From: Gallionellaceae bacterium | GTDB taxonomy: Bacteria; Pseudomonadota; Gammaproteobacteria; Burkholderiales; Gallionellaceae | Length of the DNA: 7,205 nucleotides | NCBI GenBank assembly: GCA_021731185.1 | Contig: JAKFXW010000078.1 | Span: 1 to 7,205 of the forward strand | Direction: 5' to 3' | In this document: positions 1-6,028 of the stretch, one piece after another | Layout of the letters: the number at the start of each line of letters is the position of its first letter | Position numbering within the stretch: position 1 is the first letter of the stretch | Notes under the pieces: generated by a model | Seen by the model: the letters and a program-made list of their open reading frames with translations, nothing else | What the model was told of the DNA's origin: nothing | The model's database searches: none | Program-made: the position numbers and the translations under genes

Positions 1-4
1 GTTT

Positions 5-110
5 CCGATAAAAAGGAGCACAAGGCGGCAAGGATGAGGCGACGAAGACAGTACATTTGAGTACGGCTAGGAGCCGAAGACGCAGCCAACACAGTGATCG
101 TTTTTATCGG
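5..110. repeat. MITE-like palindromic element with 10-bp terminal inverted repeats
   Basis: The ends CCGATAAAAA (5-14) and TTTTTATCGG (101-110) are exact reverse complements, and pairing continues imperfectly inward (16-21 against 94-99). The interior holds a perfect 5-bp hairpin, CGGCT-AGG-AGCCG (64-76), a doubled GTAC (51-54 and 61-64) and a direct heptamer CGAAGAC (43-49 and 75-81). No coding frame of note crosses it. About 106 bases with inverted ends, internal symmetry and no gene is the form of a small non-autonomous or REP/MITE-type dispersed repeat. Whether other copies exist in the genome cannot be seen here. It ends 13 bases before the preferred ATG of the methyltransferase and could supply part of that gene's leader. 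Confidence 0.55.
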
Positions 111-123
111 GAATTGGAATTAC

Positions 124-1458
124 ATGCTACTTACTGAATACCGGCTTGACCTCGTCACCCACGCATTGCGACTGGTGCTACCACTTGAGCATCCTGCCGA
201 CAGCACGCTACGGTATTTTTTTCAGCAGGAGCGCATCGGTTCCAACGAGCGTGCCTTGGTTGCTGAAACTATGTTTGGCGTGCTGCGCCACCTTTTATTT
301 TTGGAACATGCCTGCACGATGAACAATCCTGCCGGAGAGTCCTCGGCGGGTGCGACACCGCGTCGCGTCGTGCTGGCCTACTGGACAAAATTCAGCGGCT
401 ATAATTTACGCGAAATCACACCACTGCTTAAGCGTGATGAGGCGGACTGGTTAAAGCAAGTCAAAGGCATCAACATTGCCGAATTGCCGTTGGCTATTCA
501 AGCCGAGTTGCCGCAATGGGTGATTGATCATTTGCGCGTAGGGTCTGCCCTTGATGCCACGCCCAATGACAAAATCACCAGTGACAAAACTATTAGTGAC
601 GAAACTATTTTGGAATTAGGGCACTCCATGCAACAGCCCGCTGCATTGGATATACGAGTCAACACCCATCTCGCCAATCGCGATGAAGTTTTACAACTCA
701 TGCTGGCCGAGGGCATGAACGCACAAGCCACGCCCTATTCACCTATCGGCATACGCTTGAAAGACAAACCCTCACTCACTCGCCATCCGCTTTTTCTCAG
801 CGGAAAAATTGAAGTGCAGGACGAAGGCAGTCAGTTACTGGGGTTTTTACTCTCGCCTAAACGTAATGATATGGTAGTGGATTTCTGCGCTGGCTCCGGT
901 GGAAAAACGCTGATGCTGGGCGCGATGATGAATTCTCAGGGACGTATTTATGCGTGGGATACTTCCGAAAAAAGACTGGCTAATCTCAAGCCGCGCTTGA
1001 AAAGATCGGGGCTTTCCAATCTTCACCCACAACTGATTGCGCACGAAAATGACACCAAAGTAAAACGTTTGGCCGGAAAAATTGATCGCGTGTTAATTGA
1101 TTCGCCGTGTAGCGGATTAGGAACACTGCGCCGCAACCCGGATATTAAATTTCGCCAATCACCACAGAGCGTAATTGAATTAACACACAAACAAACCGCT
1201 ATATTGGCTGCTGCCAGCAAGCTGCTCAAAGTGGGAGGTCGTTTGGTTTATGCGACCTGTAGTTTTTTACCGCAAGAAAATCAGGCGATCGTGGAAAATT
1301 TTTTGGCACAACACCCGGACTTTATTTTGCGCCCGGCGGGCGAGATACTCGCGCAACAAAAGATTCCGTTGAAGGCCGACAACTACCTGCAACTTTCACC
1401 GCAGATGCACAACACCGATGGTTTTTTTGCGGCGGTTCTGGAACGGCAGAAGCCCTGA
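124..1458 (+). CDS. RsmB/NOP-family SAM-dependent rRNA cytosine-C5 methyltransferase
   Basis: This 444-residue protein is a class I SAM-dependent m5C RNA methyltransferase of the RsmB/Nol1/Nop2 family, expected to act on 16S rRNA in the cytoplasm. The catalytic core is clear: the SAM-binding motif DFCAGSGGKT at 253-262, the first conserved cysteine in DSPCSG (C329), and the nucleophilic cysteine in YATCSF (C379). These match the spacing of E. coli RsmB (C325, C375; 429 residues). The N-terminal ~140 residues resemble a reduced NusB-like RNA-binding domain. The divergent sequence (VQDEGSQ, FCAGSGGKT rather than CAAPGGKT) suggests a paralogous subfamily rather than canonical RsmB, so no symbol is given. 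A GTG at 94 is in frame, but it lies inside the upstream inverted-repeat element and adds MIVFIGNWNY, so ATG 124 is preferred. No strong Shine-Dalgarno is visible. A MarC-family gene follows after 11 bases. Confidence 0.93.
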   Translation: MLLTEYRLDLVTHALRLVLPLEHPADSTLRYFFQQERIGSNERALVAETMFGVLRHLLFLEHACTMNNPAGESSAGATPRRVVLAYWTKFSGYNLREITPLLKRDEADWLKQVKGINIAELPLAIQAELPQWVIDHLRVGSALDATPNDKITSDKTISDETILELGHSMQQPAALDIRVNTHLANRDEVLQLMLAEGMNAQATPYSPIGIRLKDKPSLTRHPLFLSGKIEVQDEGSQLLGFLLSPKRNDMVVDFCAGSGGKTLMLGAMMNSQGRIYAWDTSEKRLANLKPRLKRSGLSNLHPQLIAHENDTKVKRLAGKIDRVLIDSPCSGLGTLRRNPDIKFRQSPQSVIELTHKQTAILAAASKLLKVGGRLVYATCSFLPQENQAIVENFLAQHPDFILRPAGEILAQQKIPLKADNYLQLSPQMHNTDGFFAAVLERQKP

Positions 1459-1469
1459 CATAAAAGACC

Positions 1470-2102
1470 ATGCTCGATTTTACTGAATACGCAAAAATTT
1501 TTATCAGCCTGTTCGCGATCCTTGATCCGATCGGCATCATCCCGATCATCATTCTGCTCACCGCAGGCATGACCGATCAAAAGCGTGCTCAAGTGGGTCG
1601 CATTGCATCCCTCGCAGTCTGTGCAATATTGCTGGTCGCGTTGTTAATCGGGCAACCGCTGCTCGAATTTTTTGGCATCAGCATCCATTCATTTCGCGTA
1701 GCAGGGGGCATCTTGCTGATGGTGCTGGCCTTCAAAATGCTGAGCGGCAATCTTCGAGAATCGATGCCGACTTTAGGCGATCTTGCCAGCAGCCGGATGA
1801 GTCCTGCACATGCCATTGTGCCGCTATCCACGCCATTGCTTGCCGGCCCTGGTTCAATCAGTGCCGTGATATTGGTCGCCAACAAGGCGCAGGGAGTTGA
1901 ACATTATTTAATCATGGGACTGGAAATTATTTTGCTCAGCTTAACCGTTTGGCTGACCTTTTTAATTGCGCCGTGGGTGGCGCGCAGCCTGGGGAAAATC
2001 GGCATTGATGTATTTACCCGACTGATGGGATTAATACTGGTAGCCATATCGGTAGAATTTATTGCTGGAGGGATGAAGGGTTTGTTTCCGGTGTTGAATT
2101 AA
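1470..2102 (+). CDS. MarC-family integral inner-membrane protein
   Basis: The 210-residue product is a typical MarC/UPF0056 family protein (usual length about 200-220). Six hydrophobic segments can be seen, at roughly residues 9-30, 44-64, 72-92, 116-137, 145-167 and 184-203. Family hallmarks include LDPIGIIPI near the N-terminus, a GGILLMVLAFKML segment, PLSTPLLAGPGSIS before TM4, and a C-terminal RLMGLILVAISVEFIAGG. Members sit in the inner membrane; some are called NAAT (neutral amino acid) transporters, but the function of most is unproven. E. coli MarC was once linked to multiple antibiotic resistance, a link later withdrawn. The gene starts 11 bases after the methyltransferase stop and is probably cotranscribed with it. 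It converges on the hydrolase gene, with only 36 bases between. Confidence 0.93.
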   Translation: MLDFTEYAKIFISLFAILDPIGIIPIIILLTAGMTDQKRAQVGRIASLAVCAILLVALLIGQPLLEFFGISIHSFRVAGGILLMVLAFKMLSGNLRESMPTLGDLASSRMSPAHAIVPLSTPLLAGPGSISAVILVANKAQGVEHYLIMGLEIILLSLTVWLTFLIAPWVARSLGKIGIDVFTRLMGLILVAISVEFIAGGMKGLFPVLN

Positions 2103-2107
2103 AATTT

Positions 2108-2141
2108 ATTTTCTAGTTGCAATTTTCTAGTTGCAATTTTA
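2108..2141. repeat. 14-bp tandem repeat between convergent genes
   Basis: The unit ATTTTCTAGTTGCA occurs twice head to tail (2108-2121 and 2122-2135), followed by a partial third copy that reaches the stop codon of the minus-strand hydrolase (2139-2141). It fills the whole gap between two convergent genes. No GC-rich hairpin terminator is seen here. Slippage duplication is the simplest explanation. Confidence 0.7.
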
Positions 2142-3035
2142 TGGGGCACTCCACCAATCTGCAATCAACCGTCCCACCACTGGATTAACCAGATAGCCAT
2201 ATGAGCGGTGGCTATTGAGCCCATCTTCGTTGCGAAAAAAATTGTATACGCCGTGGTTGTAATCTTCGATGGATTTCAGCAATTTCAGATCAAGCATTGC
2301 TTTAAAGCTGTGACTAAAATTGCCATTCAGAGCAGCAAGGTCACCCTCGGCGGCAACGTTTATCCACTTGCGTATGTTGAGAGGATACTTTTCCGAACCC
2401 GCGTTCTGCCAACCCAATAATCTGTGCTGAATATAACGCATACCGAGCGGGCTGCCCAACGTCAGAAAATCCACCTTGCCCAATAGCACCTGTTGCTGCG
2501 ACATCTCCCACAAAGTATCGTAGGCGATGATAGAGCCCATGCTATGTCCGATGATTAGCACAGGCTCATTTTGTTCCAACAGCGGTTGCAATATTTGTTT
2601 TAATAAATCTCGAATGTTGCTGGCAACTTGATCAGTGTTATTAAAATAGCGATCAAGATCTAGTGCCATTTTGCGCGATCGTTCAGGCAGCAGTTGCAAC
2701 AGGAACGGCCGTTGATCGACCACCCTCAGTGCCGCCCGATTTATTTTAATACTGATCGCATTCGCATCCCGAATATCCTGCGCGATGGCTTCTGGCTTAC
2801 TCAGCAGCGCCTTCACCCACGGCATATCTTTGCTGATGTCTTTCTGTTCGTGGTAGAAAAGCTGATTCCAACTCACCAGATGAAACTGCGCGTAATGCGT
2901 CTGTAAATTATTGGCAGCCTTTACATCAGCGCGTCGCACACCCTCCAGTAATGTGCGCCACAGCAAGGCACGATGCTCGTCTGCTGGGGGTTTTGGGTTG
3001 ATGCCAGGAATAAAGATGATGTGCCGAGTAGCCAT
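2139..3035 (-). CDS. Alpha/beta-fold hydrolase (serine esterase/lipase-like)
   Basis: The 298-residue product starts with a short beta strand, HIIFIPGI, that leads into an oxyanion-type turn. It contains the nucleophile elbow GHSMGS at 163-168, so S165 is the likely catalytic serine. LTLGSPLGM (192-200) is the strand and loop seen after the elbow in lipase/PGAP1-like proteins. D232 in AAEGDL and H276 in NSHRSYG, near the C-terminus, are plausible acid and base residues. There is no signal peptide or membrane segment, so it is probably cytoplasmic. The substrate cannot be told from sequence. Its start lies 27 bases beyond the stop codon of greB on the same strand, so the two probably form an operon. 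No strong Shine-Dalgarno precedes the ATG, and no closer start fits better. Confidence 0.85.
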   Translation of the reverse strand: MATRHIIFIPGINPKPPADEHRALLWRTLLEGVRRADVKAANNLQTHYAQFHLVSWNQLFYHEQKDISKDMPWVKALLSKPEAIAQDIRDANAISIKINRAALRVVDQRPFLLQLLPERSRKMALDLDRYFNNTDQVASNIRDLLKQILQPLLEQNEPVLIIGHSMGSIIAYDTLWEMSQQQVLLGKVDFLTLGSPLGMRYIQHRLLGWQNAGSEKYPLNIRKWINVAAEGDLAALNGNFSHSFKAMLDLKLLKSIEDYNHGVYNFFRNEDGLNSHRSYGYLVNPVVGRLIADWWSAP

Positions 3036-3062
3036 CTGGTATGCGTATACGTAGTTTAATTT

Positions 3063-3647
3063 TTATGCGCGGACAATCTCTCGATAAATTACCTCGATGA
3101 CTTCCAACTCTTCTGCACCACATTGTCCCCTTGTGGGGCTCGGAACTTGCAACGTTACCACATCCTCCACCCGCGCCTTGAGCAGCGCGCGTGCCAGCGG
3201 TGAGACCCAGCTAATCAATCCCTGTGCAGGGTTTGCCTCATCCACCCCGACGATGCTATACACATACTCTGCGCCATCCTGTCGACAAACTGTCACCGTC
3301 GCACCAAAAAATATCTGCTCACATGCGCCTCGTTTGGCCGGGTCTATCACCTCGGCGTGATCTAACCGCTTGGCTAAAAACCGAATGCGTTTATCGATTT
3401 CGCGCAAGCGTTTCTTGCCATAAATATAATCGCCATTTTCTGAACGATCCCCATTAGAAGCCGCCCAGGTAATGGTTTGCACCAATACTGGTCGCTCCAC
3501 ACGCCACAGTTTATCCAGCTCATCTTTAAGGCACTGATACCCCGCAGGCGTGATGTAATTTTTAACCCCAACTGGCAATAACGGCGCAGGCTGCGATTCA
3601 TCATCGTCCTCATTGGAATCGGTTTCTCTGGTGAAGGCTTTACTCAT
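3063..3647 (-). CDS. greB: Transcription elongation factor GreB
   Basis: GreB binds the RNA polymerase secondary channel and stimulates cleavage of backtracked RNA. The N-terminal coiled coil (about 31-103) carries the diagnostic tip NGDRSENGDY (65-74), whose acidic residues D67 and E70 correspond to the Mg2+-coordinating pair of Gre factors. It is followed by IYGKKRLREIDKRIRFLAKR, typical of GreB rather than GreA. The C-terminal FKBP-like domain (about 110-194) includes FFGATVTV, YSIVGVDEA and ISWVSPLARALL. With 194 residues it exceeds E. coli GreB (158) because of an acidic N-terminal extension (EDDDE, 13-17). The frame stays open upstream to 3830, but that part is basic and unlike any Gre protein. 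ATG 3647, giving MSKAFTRE, is chosen although it has only a poor ribosome binding site. The alpha/beta hydrolase gene follows on the same strand. Confidence 0.93.
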   Translation of the reverse strand: MSKAFTRETDSNEDDDESQPAPLLPVGVKNYITPAGYQCLKDELDKLWRVERPVLVQTITWAASNGDRSENGDYIYGKKRLREIDKRIRFLAKRLDHAEVIDPAKRGACEQIFFGATVTVCRQDGAEYVYSIVGVDEANPAQGLISWVSPLARALLKARVEDVVTLQVPSPTRGQCGAEELEVIEVIYREIVRA

Positions 3648-3668
3648 GCCAAATTTTAACACGCCATG

Positions 3669-3697
3669 AATATTGGGATGTGATGCAACCTGTTCAA
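3669..3697 (-). promoter_or_regulatory. Candidate sigma-70 promoter for greB
   Basis: Reading the minus strand, TTGAAC (3697-3692) and AATATT (3674-3669) are separated by 17 bases, and the second box ends about 22 bases before the greB ATG. Each hexamer matches the consensus at four of six positions. The predicted leader would be very short and has no Shine-Dalgarno, so the real start may lie elsewhere. Confidence 0.3.
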
Positions 3698-3823
3698 TTT
3701 TGCCATGTCGCGGCTGGAGGGGCTGCGTAGAGTGACGGATAAATGTGGCTTCTCCGTGGTGCGTTCGCCGCCTTATTCGGCAGCGTGATATTTGCGGGGG
3801 ATTAGTCTGCGCGGGTAGTTGCC

Positions 3824-3850
3824 TTAACATGGTGCAGTCAAGAGTACAAT
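3824..3850 (+). promoter_or_regulatory. Candidate sigma-70 promoter for psiF
   Basis: TTAACA (3824-3829) and TACAAT (3845-3850) each match the consensus at five of six positions, but the 15-base spacer is short. A start near 3857 would give a leader of about 50 bases. The leader begins with an inverted repeat, GTTTCT (3856-3861) and AGAAAC (3871-3876). No clear PhoB box is visible, so phosphate control, known for E. coli psiF, is not supported by the sequence. Confidence 0.4.
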
Positions 3851-3909
3851 CACCTGTTTCTGCGACACAGAGAAACGCATATTTTCACTCAACTTAAGGA
3901 GTTAAAATA

Positions 3910-4134
3910 ATGAAAAAAATAATTTCGCTAGTTTGTTTTGGATTTGCAATGATTGCTGCTATGCCTGCTTTTGCGGGAGCGCAACAAGAAAAAATAAAAG
4001 GCTGTAATGCCGAAGCAAAAACAGATGGACTAAAAGGCAGTGACCGCAAAGCGTTTATGAGCAAGTGCCTGAAAAAAAGTCATAAACTAAAGTCCGCTGC
4101 TGCCCATGATGCACCACACGGCACACCAAAATAA
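3910..4134 (+). CDS. psiF: Secreted PsiF-repeat protein, shortened by a frameshift
   Basis: The 74-residue product has a Sec signal peptide: KK at positions 2-3, a hydrophobic core, and a likely cut after AFA at residue 22. The mature part is one PsiF repeat (about 25-56) with the family pattern CNAEAK...LKG.DRKAFMS.CLKK and two cysteines, C32 and C53. The tail is basic and polar (57-74). The family is named for phosphate-starvation-inducible PsiF of E. coli; its biochemical role is unknown and a periplasmic location is expected. A strong ribosome binding site, AAGGAG (3896-3901), fixes the start. E. coli PsiF has 106 residues and two repeats. Here the second repeat begins at 4127 in another frame, overlapping this stop codon, so the gene appears to be a truncated form of a two-repeat ancestor. 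The remaining single repeat may still be made and exported. Confidence 0.85.
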   Translation: MKKIISLVCFGFAMIAAMPAFAGAQQEKIKGCNAEAKTDGLKGSDRKAFMSKCLKKSHKLKSAAAHDAPHGTPK

Positions 4135-4222
4135 AATAAAAACTTGTAATGCAGATGCAAAACTCAAGCCCTGAAAAGAAGATGAGCGCGAAACATTCAT
4201 GAGTAGCTGCCTCAAGGGGTAA
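4127..4222 (+). pseudogene. psiF: Out-of-frame second PsiF repeat with an internal stop
   Basis: Read from 4127, one base off the psiF frame, the DNA gives QNKIKTCNADAKLKP, a TGA stop at 4172-4174, then KEDERETFMSSCLKG and a TAA at 4220-4222. It aligns without gaps to the first repeat (QEKIKGCNAEAK..., ...DRKAFMSKCLKK), cysteines included. The TGA falls exactly where the conserved leucine of the LKG motif is expected; one T-to-G change turns TTA into TGA. The stretch from 3910 to 4222 equals about 104 codons, close to the 106 of E. coli PsiF. A frameshift between the repeats (somewhere in about 4058-4127) plus this nonsense change explain the present state. Confidence 0.75.
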
Positions 4223-4243
4223 GAGTTGTAATTGCTTAAAGAG

Positions 4244-4272
4244 AACGCGCCGCAAGGCGCGTTTTTGTTTTC
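4244..4272 (+). terminator. Strong intrinsic terminator after psiF
   Basis: AACGCGCC (4244-4251) and GGCGCGTT (4256-4263) form a perfect 8-bp stem closed by a GCAA tetraloop (4252-4255). A T-rich tract with a single G interruption runs from 4262 to 4271. It lies 22 bases after the TAA that ends the decayed second PsiF repeat, where the terminator of the original full-length gene would be expected. Confidence 0.92.
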
Positions 4273-4421
4273 CGACAATTAAAAACCAAGTAGTCGCAAA
4301 TGAATTATTTATGCCCTGTTGTTCAGGGAGTCCCATTGCTTTGGATGTAATAACATCAATAAATTGACCGTAATTTCAGAGTGGGTTAGTGTGCCTGCTC
4401 CGTTTCTGTTTGGGAGGAAAT

Positions 4422-4496
4422 ATGAGAGGATGTATTGTTTGGGCAGCATTGTGGTCCAGCACAATCGGCATCGTCACTGCGGCGGGCAAGCGGTAA
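4422..4496 (+). CDS. Possible 24-residue hydrophobic small protein
   Basis: ATG 4422 follows GGGAGG (4412-4417), a near-ideal Shine-Dalgarno though only four bases away. It opens 24 codons ending at TAA 4494-4496. The peptide starts MRGCIVWAALW, has a hydrophobic core and ends in TAAGKR, so it would be a single short membrane segment or a signal-peptide-like stub. A weak promoter, TTGACC (4364-4369) and TAGTGT (4387-4392) at 17-base spacing, precedes it. No family is recognised. It may be a real small membrane protein, a leader peptide, or the start of a gene now lost. Confidence 0.3.
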   Translation: MRGCIVWAALWSSTIGIVTAAGKR

Positions 4497-4574
4497 TACC
4501 ACTACTTTGGTCGGAATAACGTGGGCTATCTCCTATTAGCCAGTCGATTAGTTGGTAGGAAATAAAGTTAGGGT

Positions 4575-4649
4575 GCTAACTAGTTAGCTTAAATAACGAA
4601 ATCATTACAATTTAATGTACCAGTTAATGTGCTAGTTAATGTGCTAGTT
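4575..4649 (+). promoter_or_regulatory. Candidate promoter/operator of the ATPase operon: palindrome plus 12-bp repeats
   Basis: GCTAACTAGTTAGC (4575-4588) is a perfect 14-bp palindrome. A TACAAT box (4606-4611) follows at about -10 spacing, so the palindrome would cover the -35 position. Directly after come three head-to-tail 12-mers, ATTTAATGTACC (4610-4621) and AGTTAATGTGCT twice (4622-4633, 4634-4645), then AGTT. The string CTAGTTA occurs in both the palindrome (4580-4586) and the repeats (4632-4638), as expected if one protein bound both. The array ends 17 bases before the ATPase ATG. No regulator gene is next to it. Confidence 0.45.
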
Positions 4650-4666
4650 CAAAACGGGAAATCACA

Positions 4667-6028
4667 ATGTTTAATTATCTTGAGGTTGATGGTTATAGAT
4701 CATTAGTCAAGTTTAAACTTGAACTAAAATCCGGCCTAAATATTTTAATTGGCCCTAATGGTAGTGGCAAATCAAACATTATTAGTTTCTTGGGATTTGT
4801 TTGCGAGTCTTCTTTATTAAGCTTGTCACAAGCAGTTGGCAACTTGGGTGGCAGTGGTACTGTATTTAGAAAGCACGGTGAGAAAAAATACCACTCTCAA
4901 ATTAAATCGAAGATACGTGGTTGTGTGGAACCAGCATTGGATGATCTACCTGAGGAAAAAAAGGAAACTCATAAAGATATTGGTAAATTATTACACTATG
5001 AGTATTCATTTACGATTGAACTTTCAGATGATCGTGAAAGCGTTTTTTTCGCAGAACAAACCCTTCGGTTGCATATTTGCGACAAGAAAATTGAGGCTAA
5101 AAACATAAGAACGTGGGGCATAGATATCTCAATTGTTGGCACTGCAGATGGCGCCGTCAGATGTGTCCACGCTATTACTACGTCGCCAATATTTGACGAG
5201 GAATTAAAGAGTTTCTTAACTCGAAAGAAAGAAACGTTATCTGAATTTATCGAAGAACGAGTAAATGCAGAGACGTCAATAATCACAACATGCTTCATGC
5301 TTTTGCCCCGCTCGTTCGGCTTGCCGTTTTTCAGGGACTTCCAAAAAAGTATTGTTTTTAACCCACATCCATCACAAATTAGATTGCCTGAAGACTCGGC
5401 AAAATCACCAGGTATTTATCCTGATGGATCCGGTCTCTATGCCAGCCTATTGGCATTAAAACGAAGTAGAACAAAAACTCCAAAACGTATTGGATTACTT
5501 TACCGTCAGAATGAAGTTCCATTCAATCCCCGAATTAAATTGGATCGGTTAACGGAGTTTTTCCGATTGGCTTATCCAACCATGACCAAATTGTCAGTAA
5601 CTAATGACCAATTTGAAAACACAATTCGTGTGCGAGTTACTTTGGAGGGTACAGATAGCCCCCAAATCCCTTTAGCTGCACTTTCCGATGGGACTTTAAA
5701 ATGGATGTCGCTAGTCACTGCCATATTTACAAATGACTCAATTCTGGCAATTGAGGAGCCAGAGAATTTTATACACCCCTCAATTCAGCGTGAGGCTGTA
5801 AAGATTGCAAGAGATCAAACTCAAAATCATTCACTCTTGTTAATGTCCTCACATAGTGAAACGATTTTGAATTCAGCAGAGCCTGAAGAGGTGGTAGTTG
5901 TTTCAATAATTAACGGACGCACATATGCACGTAGAGTTAAGAACCCACAAAAATTGCGGCAGTTAATAAATGAATCCGGATTTGGACTTGGGTTTCACTA
6001 TTTGTCTGGAGGCTTAGAGGATGCCTAA
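4667..6028 (+). CDS. OLD/RecF-like ABC-class ATPase of a two-gene defence-type operon
   Basis: The 453-residue protein is a stand-alone ATPase of the AAA_15/AAA_21 (OLD/RecF/SMC-like) class. The N-terminal half begins MFNYLEVDGYRSL and carries Walker A GPNGSGKSN at 29-37. A long variable insert follows (about 60-300). The C-terminal half carries the ABC signature-like LSDGT (339-343), Walker B ILAIEEPE (359-366) with catalytic E363/E364, and the H-loop SSHSE (394-398). All parts needed for ATP-dependent dimerisation are present. No TOPRIM nuclease domain follows, unlike full-length OLD proteins; the next gene, overlapping by 8 bases, supplies a TOPRIM-like protein instead. A weak GGGA (4656-4659) serves as ribosome binding site. 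Base composition is visibly A+T richer than the left-hand genes, which suggests transfer. The role is inferred: a sensor ATPase of an anti-phage pair. Confidence 0.88.
   Translation: MFNYLEVDGYRSLVKFKLELKSGLNILIGPNGSGKSNIISFLGFVCESSLLSLSQAVGNLGGSGTVFRKHGEKKYHSQIKSKIRGCVEPALDDLPEEKKETHKDIGKLLHYEYSFTIELSDDRESVFFAEQTLRLHICDKKIEAKNIRTWGIDISIVGTADGAVRCVHAITTSPIFDEELKSFLTRKKETLSEFIEERVNAETSIITTCFMLLPRSFGLPFFRDFQKSIVFNPHPSQIRLPEDSAKSPGIYPDGSGLYASLLALKRSRTKTPKRIGLLYRQNEVPFNPRIKLDRLTEFFRLAYPTMTKLSVTNDQFENTIRVRVTLEGTDSPQIPLAALSDGTLKWMSLVTAIFTNDSILAIEEPENFIHPSIQREAVKIARDQTQNHSLLLMSSHSETILNSAEPEEVVVVSIINGRTYARRVKNPQKLRQLINESGFGLGFHYLSGGLEDA

Larger units (their letters stand above)
4273..4666. other. Gene-poor leader region between psiF terminator and defence operon
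   Basis: About 390 bases without a recognisable gene. It holds a possible 24-codon reading frame (4422-4496), a perfect 14-bp palindrome (4575-4588), a TACAAT box (4606-4611) and a 12-bp tandem repeat (4610-4649). A 66-codon frame at 4319-4519 has no family resemblance and no ribosome binding site. No tRNA, attachment-site duplication or insertion-sequence end is recognisable. The region becomes A+T richer towards the ATPase gene, and the left boundary of the accessory segment probably lies within it. Confidence 0.6.

Noticed and set aside
94..123. GTG start that would lengthen the methyltransferase by 10 residues
   Set aside because: It lies inside the inverted-repeat element, has no Shine-Dalgarno and adds sequence unlike family members; ATG 124 gives a typical N-terminus.
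528..1885. Several minus-strand frames opposite the methyltransferase and marC genes
   Set aside because: They are antisense shadows of well-supported genes, with no start signals or recognisable domains.
3769..3784. GCCGCC-TTATT-CGGC type inverted repeat between greB and psiF
   Set aside because: The stem is only about four pairs, there is no T-tract and no gene ends here, so no terminator or regulatory role is supported.
3648..3830. Upstream extension of greB giving 255 residues
   Set aside because: The extra 61 residues are basic, low in hydrophobic pattern and not Gre-like; the family N-terminus begins near MSKAFTRE.
4319..4519. 66-codon plus-strand frame
   Set aside because: No ribosome binding site, no family resemblance and biased residue content; the 24-codon frame inside it in another phase has better start signals.
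4610..4649. Tandem 12-mers considered as a CRISPR fragment
   Set aside because: Units are contiguous with no spacers and far too short for CRISPR repeats.
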